Assembly (NCBI GenBank): GCA_902729315.2
Contig: LR746268.1
Location: forward strand, 2,907,501 to 2,971,500
Length of the DNA: 64,000 nucleotides
DNA from: Spirodela intermedia
Taxonomy: Eukaryota > Streptophyta > Magnoliopsida > Alismatales > Araceae
Reading direction: 5' to 3'
The notes beneath the pieces are model-generated. The model was not told the DNA's origin, made no database searches, and saw only the letters and a list, made by a program, of their open reading frames with translations. The position numbers and the translations under genes are program-made. Below, in pieces: positions 48,131 to 58,509 of the stretch (position 1 is its first letter; every line of letters starts with the position of its first letter).

Positions 48131-50446
48131 AAAGGCATCAACATCTCTTCTAGAGTGGGAAGTAAATAATACCTCGTTTAAGATATCCGAAATTCTGTCA
48201 TCTTTTGGAGACCATGGAAACAAATTTTTAAATCTTATCCTTCTTTTCCTTCCCTTTCTTGTGTAATTTCATCACTCTACCGCTCAGCCTCCTGTTCTTT
48301 TTCTTCCTAAGGATGATATCCACTCCGGCCTCATGTGCGCCCTCTCAACTAAGGCTGCCACGCAGAAACTGTAAGAGGTCTTCCTTCCTCATTTTGCTTT
48401 TCATTTCTGGAATAGGGGCCAAGCTCTTCTTTTGTGTCACCCTTTTATTCAAAGAATTTGGCATGTTTTGTGCATCCCACCTGGGATTGTTTCTTCATTT
48501 TTAGCTAACTTGATTACAGGTGAGTCTCATGTGTCGTGCTATATTCCCTCCATCTCATGCGTATTCATTCCCCAGTGTTTTGCATTTATTTATCTCAAAG
48601 TTTGGTAGGTTGAGTGGTAAACCAAACTCTTAGTCCGGCGATTGCTAACTATTTTGATTGTTGTCCGTAGAACCAACCAAGCTACAAGCCTACTGTGGTG
48701 TAGCGAAAGCACTTCTATGCAATAGAGGGTGTAAGCAGGAAGCGGATGGTAGTTCTTAGACATGATGAGCACATAATTAAGACAACGAATTTGATTTTTT
48801 TTTTCGTATACCAAATCAGGTAGGTGTGGTTGACATTCTCAATCTAGAGAACTCTTGGTTGAACAAGTTATAAGAGAAATGCCAAAGTCTAATCTTTGAT
48901 GCTATCATGAATATGGATTCAACCACCACAGGGACCCATGGCATCCAAAAAGTTAATCAATATTGAGTCTAAACTGAAGAACCTCGACCCATCCCGACCC
49001 AACCACCAAGATCATAAGACTCTTAATCCCTCCCTCTCTCTACATATATATGGGGTGTGTGTGTGTGTGTCTGAGAGAGTATCTATGCCTGTCTGTGCTG
49101 CTGTTAGTTTTCTGAAAGTATGATTTTTGTCTGGACAAGGTTGTCATGGAGACCAATGACGTTGACCATCCAGTCAAACTGAATTAATTTTCTCAACCCA
49201 CTGCACCCATCTCAAGGTAGGCCTAAGATCCAATTTCTTAGTCAAACCAACTAGGTAGAGCCAGTAAAATACTGGCCTGAGATTGGACTGATGCCCATAT
49301 TAATTTAGTGGACTTAGAGTACACCCCACGCTACAACCTTAGGTGTAGGTCATGTTCCTAACCCTAAATAACATATATGCGTTGTTACTTGTTACTAGCA
49401 CGTCTGACCTCTCTTTCCCCAGATTACATGCAAAGTTAATTACATTGTTAACAAAATCATCCACGACAGTAATTAAAATTTGATTTTTTTTTAATTAACG
49501 ATGTTGAGATTTGCATGGAATAGAAGCCACCAACCAAAACTTGTAGTCCTCTATCAGAGTCCAATGTCGATCAAACTGTAACTCTAAGCCATCTCGTGGA
49601 CCTGCATACATGCTGTTATCATATATTTTAGAAGTGAGTTACGATTTCCCAACAGGTTGCAATGGTTAAAGTATCAATGAAAAAATCGGTTTTATTAAAA
49701 TGCTCATAAGTACACTTATTATGATTATTAATTGACATATGAAAAATAAGTTGGACTTATAGTTGGATGCTCACCTTTATCCCTCATATAGTAATATCAA
49801 CTTGCTGATATCTCCGAAATTACCATGTTCAGCCCTGATGATTAAATGCTTTTATTGATATTGGATGTTTTTTTTTGTTATTTTTGTAAATTTTCTATGA
49901 TAGCAGTGGTCTCAAATGATAATTAGACCTGTCTAGTGGACGTGTTACTTCTCTTCGGCTCAGAACGAGACCAACCCAGTCTGCTCTTGTCAACCGTGAA
50001 AATCAGTGGAAATCGGTTGCCTTGAAGAACTTTTGATCGGTTCTAATGGTTTTACGTACTAATAATATGCATCGGTAATTGTAAAATTAAACTTACTTTC
50101 ATTTTTCGATACTCGTATATCATTATTTGAACAAAACCTCTGTTACCCTGTATTCCAGCTTGGAATCTACTCAAAATTTTACTAATGCAACCCCACTTTA
50201 ACCAGCCATTTAAACAGTTTTGGGTATCTTAAGAATGGGATGTGGATAATGTGAGCACACTTGTAAGCATCTCTGACAAATGTCATTGAGTTTTTTTTTG
50301 AATTCTTCCCCATCAATTTTCTTATTAGAATAATGTTTCTTAAATTACTGTTTTCTTTACATTTTTGTCATAAACTCTCTGCTCTAGATCTTGGGCCTAC
50401 ATTCTTGCTGCTTGTGCTTATACGCTGACCTTTGACCTACTCAGGT
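48131..50446. other. intergenic DNA and 5' side of PAI
   Basis: The DNA is mostly AT-rich, with no gene recognised. A short (GT)n run lies near 49055-49070. The acceptor ctactcag at 50437-50444, two bases before the PAI ATG, implies an upstream non-coding (or transit peptide) exon somewhere here. I could not place it. Confidence 0.4.
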
Positions 50447-51656
50447 ATGCATATTGAGAGAGTCCATCTGATGCAAAAATTTAGCACTTGTACGAATATG
50501 TTTAGAACGAATTCAGGATCTATCCATGTCAAATGCTCCTCTTTGAAAGGGGAGCATACAAAGAATGTAGTAGTTAAAATGTGCGGCATAACTTCAGCCC
50601 GAGATGCAGCAATGGCTGCTAATGCTGGTGCCAACCTGATTGGCATGATTCTTTGGCCCAATTCAAAGCGTTCTGTGCCGCTGACCACCGCAAAAGAGAT
50701 TTCGCGAGTCGCTCGAGACAATGGAGCTGAGCCCGTTGGAGTCTTCGTTGACGACAACCTCGATGCAATTCTCCGAGCAGCTGAGACTTCAGAGATCGAG
50801 TTTGTGCAGGTACCCAGATAGTATGATAAATAGTCCAGCTTCATGGTGATGGGTCTGAGAGTATTCAGCTGGTGCAGCTTCATGGTGATGGGTCTCGGGC
50901 AGCGCTTCCGATGCTGTTGTCCCTGAAAAAACGAATAATATATGTTCTGCATGCCAACGACGATGGGCAGCTTCTCAACGATGTGGGTGAGGAAGAGTCT
51001 TCTCAAGTTGATTGGCTGTTGGTGGACAGTGCAAAAGGCGGCAGGTTTAGAGCTTCAATATTTTATCATCCCCGTCATTTCATTAGCATGGAGCTTCAAA
51101 AAAAAAAAATCCCATATTTTTCCATCCTATATATATACATATATGTGCATTCTCATCATATAGTTTATGTGTCAAGGTTCCCAAAATGTCGGTTTATTTT
51201 AAATCTTATTTCAACTATTTATTCCTCATTTTAGGTGCTTAATATCTAATAATGGGATATATAAATATATATGCAAACAAGGGTTTATGCCATTATATAT
51301 AAATATATATATTATAGTTTATGTGCTAAGGTTCCCAAAATGTCGGTTTATTTAAGTCTTATTTTGAACCATTTATTTATTCATTTTATTCCTTGTTATA
51401 ATTCCATTCCTCTATTGTTTGCAGCGGCAAAGGGTTTGACTGGAAGAGGTTCCGGGTGCCATCTGTTCGGAGCAAACAAGGGTGGCTTCTGGCCGGAGGT
51501 CTCAGGCCAGAGAACGTTTCTGAAGCTATCTCTACTCTCGGACCCGACGGAGTCGACGTCAGCAGCGGCATCTGTGCCCCAGACGGCCTTCGAAAGGACC
51601 CAACCAGGATATCTTCCTTCATGAGCTCCGTAGCCTCGACGCAGCAGCTCTTTTGA
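50447..51656 (+). CDS. PAI: phosphoribosylanthranilate isomerase, plastid
   Basis: This is the third step of tryptophan synthesis: Amadori rearrangement of N-(5-phosphoribosyl)anthranilate to CdRP in the plastid stroma. Exons are 50447-50809, 50878-51044 and 51425-51656, giving 253 residues with phases consistent. The beta/alpha barrel starts at [17 protein letters not shown]. Cys46 is the expected general base. Asp171 in [18 protein letters not shown] is the expected acid. [16 protein letters not shown] and [12 protein letters not shown] bind phosphate. About 40 residues before the barrel resemble a transit peptide. The ATG lies two bases after a splice acceptor, so the true start could be in an unplaced upstream exon. 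Intron 1 is only 68 bp and contains a copy of the sequence that opens exon 2. Confidence 0.93.
51160..51400 (+). repeat. duplicated segment inside PAI intron 2
   Basis: The text atagtttatgtg, aaggttcccaaaatgtcggt and ttatttaa occurs at about 51160-51235 and again at about 51313-51400. An AT-rich piece with TATATA runs lies between. This is a local tandem duplication. Confidence 0.85.
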
Positions 51657-52406
51657 CCAATCACCGACCACTGCCACTTGCTCTTTCGATTCATGCCCAT
51701 TTTCCTTAGCAGAGCTCCTCCCCAGGAAGAACTGAAATTCTTTTTTTCTTTCTGATTTGTTTATTTTCTCTACATCAATGACTCAGAAAATGCCGTCTAA
51801 TTAAATTTAAATAAATAATTAATTAAGAGATTGAATCCATGTTCTTTTGCTTTCTCAGCCCAAGGTAAGTCAAGTTAAAGCGTCAAAAGTGTGTATAATC
51901 GTTTCCAAAGTATGCTACTAACTATTTCATTTAATAACCTTCCACAGGTCCGATAGTTATCTCACCCCACGACCCAGTTAGATACTAACTTCCAAGATGT
52001 TTGGAGGCCCTGAATCACCAGCTCATGTTACTTGAATGATGCTACAAAATCTCCATTTGATCTTCGCGGGGGCGCTCCCTCCATCGATTTGATCCCAGTT
52101 CTTTGCTACAGCTCATAATCATCCCAGTTGCCTTAGACGATGCCTGTTTAAAGTCAACCCTCCATCTCCTTGCGCGCGGTCAGCGGGGAACTGAGCTGGG
52201 GACATTGCGGCCGGGTTTTCAGGCATGTTCCTCGTGTGGGTCAACGAGCTTGCATGGTTTATGGATGTCCGATGAACATGATTTACTAGGAATAGTAAAA
52301 AGATAACTCCATCATCATCAAGAGTAGGTGAACCAATGAGCTTTCGACTGGAGTTCCTCGTCTCGTCAAACGCGCTTGAAGATATGTTTATAGAGTCGAA
52401 TGGGAG

Positions 52407-52452
<46 letters not shown>

Positions 52453-52612
52453 GGAGGGTACTTGCTTCCACGTCTCGTCTTCTCCGCTTCTTGCCAAGTG
52501 TTTGGAGGGGAAGAAAAAAAAATGCGGAGAGGAAACGCAGAATATGACAGAAACTGAAGAATATGCGGAGATGGAGAGAAGAAGACCGTTTGGCCTTTTA
52601 GCCTCTGCGCCG
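51657..52612. other. convergent 3' flanks of PAI and the H+-ATPase gene
   Basis: The PAI 3' UTR (+) runs to about 51850 and the H+-ATPase 3' UTR (-) lies before 52613. A perfect (GA)n array sits at 52410-52450. No other gene was seen. Confidence 0.55.
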
Positions 52613-55600
52613 TCACACCGTGTAGTGCTGCTGGATGGTGTCGATGTCCAACCCCTTAAGCTTCACGACTGACTCCACGTGTCCCTTGAGGGTGTGCAGC
52701 TCCCTCAGCCTGCGAGGCCCACCACCACGTTAGCCGAGACCCTAATAGAGAAGGAGGACGACCGCGACGACGATGGAAACCCTAACAGACTCTCCCTCTC
52801 TCTCGCTCGGAGTCGGAGGAGGAAGAGGACGGAAATCCTAATAGAGTCTCTCTCGTGGAGGAGGAGCAGGAAAATGGCAGAAACCCTAATAGAGTCACTC
52901 TCTCTCGAGGAGAATGAAGACGACGGAAACCCTAATGGAGTTTCTCTCTCTCTATCTATCGAGGAGGAGGAAGATGACATAAACCTAATAGTCTCTCCCT
53001 CGAGGCAGAGGACGAGGACGACGGAAACCCTAATAGAGTCTCTCTCTCGAGGAGGAAGACGACGGAAACCCTCTCTAGAGTCTGTCCCTGATGGAGTATC
53101 TCTCTCTGTCGGAGGAGGAAGACGAGGGAATCAGGTGCACCTGGCGACTTCGGCCCGCCTCTTGGCCTGCTCGGCGATCTCCGATAGCTCCCGGTAGCTG
53201 TTCTTGTCGTTGAAGAGCGCCGTGGTGTCCGCCGGCTGCAGGCCGTGGAGCGTCCTCTGCGCCAGCGCCCACTGCGCCTCCCTCTCCCCCCTCCCATAGT
53301 CCTTCTTTGTCGTGAACGCAGTCTGTACAAAAACCAGACTCCGCTCCTCAGCAGCCACGGAGAAAGAGAGAGAGAGAGAGAGACACACACACACACACAG
53401 ATGGAGAGAGAGAGGGCAACGAACCTTATTCTGGAGGAGGTTGTCCCAGGCCTTGCCGCTAAGGGCGTAGCGGATGACGAACTTAATGATGTCGAGGGGA
53501 AGGTAGGTGGTGAAGCTGTATAGCCAGATGACGCCAGCCCAGCCCCAGCCGATACCATGGACGCGGGCGAAGCCCCACCTGGCGTAGACGGCGATGAGAG
53601 TCGCGATCAGCTGCGCGACGATGAAGGCTCCGACGAGGAGCATCCCCGGCCGCTCCGCGTAGGACCACCCGCGGGACCTCGTCACGAAGATCAGCGCTTG
53701 ACTCACGATGCTCACTTGCAGGTACAGCGCCGAGTTCAGTTCGTGGCTCTCCAGACTGATGGACCTCACCCCGAACACCTTCTGCAGAGAAAAAACGAGC
53801 AGTGACCATCTTTAGGATTCCACGAGGAAGGAATAAGAAGGGAAGTGGGGGCAAGTGCAGAGAAAGAGCAAGTACCGAGAAGAAGTCGGTGTCGTGGGCG
53901 GCCCAGAAGAAGATGACGGTCATGACGGCGAGATAGGTGCCGAGGACGATCCCCGTGGCGAAGATCTCCTTCAGCTTCCAGGAATCCGGGAGGGGAGAGG
54001 GCTTCACCCTGTCCTTGGATATGGTCATGATTGTGCCGTCGTTGAGAATGGCGATGATCAGCACCATGAACGGCGAGAAGTCGAACTTCCATATCAGGGC
54101 GATCAGCAAGAACCCCACCACGATCCGGATGGTGATCGAGACGGCGTATATGGTGTAGTTCTTCATCCTCTGGAAAATGGCGCGGCTGGTCAACACCGCG
54201 CTGACTATCACGCTCAGCCCCGGCTCGGTCAACACGATGTCGGAGGCCCCCCTGGCGGCGTCGGTGGCGTCCGCCACCGCAATTCCGATGTCCGCCGCCT
54301 TCAGGGCGGGGGCGTCGTTGACCCCGTCGCCGGTCATCCCACAGATGTGCTTCCTCTCCTGTAGCTTCTTCACGATGTTGTACTTGTGCTCCGGGAAGAC
54401 GCCGGCGAAGCCGTCGGCCTTCTCGATGAGCTCGTCGACAGGGATGGAGGCCACCGACTCGTCTCTGTTCTCCCCGAGCAGGGAGGACGAAGGGTACATG
54501 TTGGTTCCCATCCCCAGGCGGCGGCCCGTCTCCTTGGCGATGGCGAGCTGATCTCCGGTGATCATCTTCACGTTGACTCCGAGGTTCAGGGCCCGCCGGA
54601 TGGTCTCCGCGCTGTCGTGCCTCGGTGGGTCGAAGAGGGGGAGGAGTCCGACGAACTCCCATGAGCCACCGGCGCTCTCCTTCGTCTTCTCCGGCACCGG
54701 CTGCCTGGCCACGGCCAAGGACCGGAGCCCCCGCTCGGCGAACTTGTCGATGATATCGTGGGCCCTGTTCTTAGTCTCGGTGGGGAGGTTGCAGAGCTCG
54801 ATGATCTGCTCGGGGGCTCCCTTGCTGACCCTGTGCCAGGAGCCGTCCGCGAGGTCGATATAGGTGATGGCTGTGCGCTTATCGACGGGGTTGAAGGGGA
54901 GGAAGTGCACTTCTTTGATTCCCGCCCTGGCCTGAAAGATTTCCGGGATCGCCGGCGGATGAACCAGACCGAATGATGGAAATCCTTACGCTGGTGAAGA
55001 AGAAGAAGAATAGGAAGAAGGGGGGGTTCCACCTCCTTGGGGTCGGCGAGCATGTTCACGATGGAGGCGTCGATGGCGTCCTGGTTCTCCGTCCGGGAAG
55101 CCTGGGCGGCGAGCAGCATCACGGTGTCCTTCTCCGTGTCCTTCACGAATACCTGAAGGGGAAACCTTATGATCTTAAGAATCCAGATGAGAGGATCTAG
55201 ATGACGAGGACGATGACGACAATGGAGTGACCTCGATCATGGTCTTATCGACGGTGAGCTTGTTGAGGGTAAGAGTGCCAGTCTTGTCACTGCAGAGGAC
55301 ATCCATGCCGGCCATCTCCTCGATGGCCGTCATGCGCTTGGTAATCGCGCCCTGTTCCGAGAGGCGGTGAGAGCCGATAGCCATCGTCACAGAGAGAACG
55401 GTGGGCATGGCGATGGGGATCCCCCCGATAAGGAGCACCAGGAGGTTGTCGATGCCGTCCCTGTATCGCCGGCGCTGCACGGGGTACATGACGATGATCT
55501 CCACCAGCATCCCCAGAGCGATGGAGCAGATGCAGAAGTTCCCAATCGCCGTCAACACCTGCGAAGATCGGAACTAGAGGCAATGAAAATTCCGAAAGAA

Positions 55601-56627
55601 TTGGGCGGCTAAATTTAGAACGAATTGGCGACGAGGGATCGGGGCGACCTTCTGGAAGTGGCCGATATTGTTGGTGCTGTCGACGAGGTGGGCAGCCTTG
55701 CCGAAGAAGGTATGGACGCCGGTGGCGATGACAACGGCCTCAATCTCCCCCTGCTTGCATGTAGAACCAGAGAAGATCTCGTCCCCCGGGCTCTTGGTGA
55801 CGGGGAGAGACTCGCCAGTGAGAGCCGACTGGTCGATCTTCAGAGGATCGCCCTCCAGAAGGCGGGCGTCTGCCGGGATGATGTCCCCGAGCTTCACGCT
55901 GATGATATCTCCAGGGACGAGGATCGCCGCGTCCTGCTCCGACCACTTTCCATCTCTGAGCACCTTCACAATAAGGTTTCAATTTAGAGAGGGGCATACG
56001 GCGGCGGAGTAGATCGAGCACACGCAGAGATGGCGTGACGGCCAACCTTGGTCTTGGGAGCAAGGCCAGCCATGAGTGACGCCGCGGCATTCCCCGCATT
56101 GTTCTCTTCGATAAAGCTGATGGTGGAGTTTATCACCAGAAGAGTAACGATGCCGACAAAGTCCGGCCAATCAGGAGGTTTGCCCTAAGAACAGGAAGGA
56201 GATGATGACAATAATTAGTAGTTGAGTTGCGAACAAGAAGACGACGATGATGATGTTGATCTTCGGTTACCTGGCCATTTGCTAGGACGATCGCCATTAG
56301 GGCGGCGCTTTCCATGACCCACGAAAGCGGATTCCACATGAACCCCAAAAACTTGAGGATTTTGCTCTCCTGAAAAACATAAGAAGACTTAGAGCACAAA
56401 AAAATCAAAGCCAGAAAAGACGAGAGAGGATCACGGTTAGGGTTCCAGCAGACTGGCCTCCTTCTCCTCGAGTTTGTTAGGGCCGAAGATCTGGAGGCGC
56501 TGCTCTCCTTCCTCGGCGGTGAGACCATCCTTGGAAGTCTTCAGCAGCCCGAAAACCTCCTCCACCGGGATCCGTTCCTACAATAATCGAAATATGAGGA
56601 AAAGCTCGCCAACGGGGGAGGACGAGC

Positions 56628-56671
<44 letters not shown>

Positions 56672-56730
56672 GATCATCTCACCAGGTCGACATTCTCGTT
56701 CCTGATGTCCTCCAAGCTGTAGTTCTCCAT
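52613..56730 (-). CDS. AHA: plasma-membrane H+-ATPase, P-type IIIA
   Basis: It pumps protons out of the cell at the cost of ATP and energises nutrient uptake and growth. Exons (minus) are 56730-56683, 56577-56458, 56369-56271, 56184-56047, 55963-55649, 55558-55232, 55152-55033, 54931-53876, 53781-53425, 53322-53141 and 52709-52613, giving 952 residues with phases consistent. Landmarks are TGES in the actuator domain, [12 protein letters not shown] in M4, the phosphorylated D331 in [19 protein letters not shown] for nucleotide binding, and [12 protein letters not shown] at the hinge. The autoinhibitory C-terminus ([28 protein letters not shown]) ends in HYTV, whose penultimate Thr is the 14-3-3 phosphosite. 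The second intron begins with GC, not GT. The last intron is a telobox/CT minisatellite. Coding DNA is GC-rich at third positions. A CT tract lies before the ATG. Confidence 0.97.
52733..53112. repeat. telobox/CT minisatellite filling the last H+-ATPase intron
   Basis: Eight diverged units, spaced 40-56 bp, can be placed by their CCTAAT-like cores at 52741, 52781, 52837, 52885, 52931, 52984, 53029 and 53069. A typical unit is gacgacggaaaccctaatag followed by agtctctctctcgaggagga. The core AAACCCTAA is the plant telobox and each unit also carries a CTCTCTC run. The array occupies nearly the whole intron between 53140 and 52710. A long open frame across it (52679-53197) is a by-product of the repeat. 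Confidence 0.9.
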
Positions 56731-57605
56731 GGTGGATCTGCGAGGAGGGAAATCAGAGGAGAGATCGTCCTCCCACCCTCCGTCTCTCCCTCTCCTTGGT
56801 TTCTCTCTCTTCGTTAGGCCTCCTCCATTGACGAAAAACCAGAGTCTCTCTCTCTCTCTCTCTCCGGCCACAATGGGAGGCAATGCGCAACCTCCGACCC
56901 CCTTCCCCTTTAATAAGCCATCCCCCCCCCCTCCCCTCCCCGCTTCTTTCGATCCCTCTAATTATATCCCTCCCCTCTCTCTCTCTCTGTACTAAATATC
57001 TTTATAATTTAATCATCTCTCCCTTCTTTAGAGAGAGAGGCAGAGGGAGGGAGAGAGAGAGAGAGAGAGAGAGAGGATTTGGCGGGGTGACCGTTGGCAT
57101 GGCGACGCGTGAAGTGGACGGCACGAGGTCGACTCCGGAGGGCGCGTGGATGTTCGTTAGTTCGTTATGCGGTTGGTCACAATTTTGTGGGGCCCGCTTC
57201 TCGTGGGAATTCCGTTGCGATTTTTGCCACGTGTCTAAATCTAGAGGAATTACTTCCCTCTAAAGAAAATTACGACTTTTTTTTCGAGTTTTCAATATTA
57301 GATCATTTATTAAAAAAAAAATAATTATTTATCACTGAAACTCAAAAGTAGATTTACACTATTTTTTTATTATTAACTATAAGCGCGACAAATAATAACT
57401 CATTTATTATAAAATACTAAATAAATTATATACAATGCTACTCAAGTTCAAGAACTAATTTACATTATTTTTAATATATTTACTATAATTGTGAGGAACT
57501 ACATCTGGCCTAATAGGCATGACCATATATTTTAGCCAGTAGTACATTTTATTTATGTTTAAGCATTTCATATTTTTGAAATATTTCGTTCACCCAATGT
57601 ATGCA
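56731..57605 (-). promoter_or_regulatory. 5' flank of the H+-ATPase gene
   Basis: The 5' UTR and promoter side of the minus-strand pump gene holds a CT tract at about 56845-56864 and a GA array at about 57034-57076. From 57260 the DNA is AT-rich. No separate gene was seen. Confidence 0.5.
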
Positions 57606-57880
57606 GAGAGAGTTAGAGAGATAGAAAGAAAGATAGAGAGAGAGAGAGTTAGAGAGAGTTAGAGAGATAGAGAGGGAGAAAGATAGATAGCTAGCGAGAG
57701 AGAGAGAGAGATAGTAAGGATAGTAAGCGAAAGATATAGAAAGAGAGAGATAGAGAGAAACATAGATAGTCAGAGAGAGAGAGAGATAGTAAGGATAGTG
57801 AGCGAGAGATATAAATAGATAGGTAGATACGAGAGAGATATAGATCGATAATTAGAGAGAGAGAGAGAGAGAGAGAGAGA
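57606..57880. repeat. GA/GATA compound microsatellite
   Basis: This is about 275 bp of GAGA, GATA and GTTAGA units on the plus strand. It ends exactly where segmental copy B begins. Confidence 0.9.
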
Positions 57881-58509
57881 GGCACGTGGTGGGCTCTATC
57901 TCCATGTAGGCAACGGCGGTTGTCAGTCAAATCGATTCGCATTCCGCGACCCGGGATCCCTAATTCAGAGACGTGGGGAAGGAGGAGCGGCAGCTGTGGC
58001 GTTGGAAGCAGAGGGAGTGGTGGGAGGTGGCAGCACTCCTCTGTGGAGGCCGCAGCAGCAGGGGGAAGCTCCAGGTCTGCCGTTCGTTTTCCACGCGTCA
58101 CTCTGTAGACCGAGGAAACGAGGGCGAAGAAGGAGAGAGGAAGACCACCAGGCGACGCTTCTTTCGCCGTTCTTGTGGGATCCGGTCGGCGAGGAATCCG
58201 CGGGGAGGTGGGGAACATTGGCTTCCTTATTTTTCCAAGCATCCGTGTGTCTCTCTGTTCTTTGCGCGTTTTCTTGAATCTCCGTGACGGTCTGCGGATG
58301 AAAGATTTTGGGGGATGGGCCTGGGCTTTAGATGGCGGGTGGAGTTGTTCTGTGATCTAGGAGACCGCGATATTTCTGGTTCTGTGATTCTGATGGACAA
58401 CAATTGACCAAAACAATCGGTATCACAAATAGAAGGTTTTTGAACATAAATCATTGGCCAAATGGGGCAGATGTCATGGAACGAATTTTACTGAGAAGTT
58501 TTCGTAGAA
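57879..58509. repeat. segmental duplication, copy B
   Basis: This is the partner of 45978-47008: about 540 bp gap-free at roughly 97% identity, then a junction at 58421-58423 where 398 bp present in copy A is absent, then 87 bp of renewed match. It begins with the same G-box (57883-57888) immediately after the GA/GATA array. It lies 2.6 kb upstream of the HAL3 coding region and may supply a 5' UTR or promoter. No protein is supported. Confidence 0.9.

Noticed and set aside
52679-53197. 172-codon plus-strand open frame with Ser/Glu repeats
   Set aside because: It is open only because the minisatellite unit lacks stops in that frame. It lies over the last intron and flanking exons of the H+-ATPase on the other strand.
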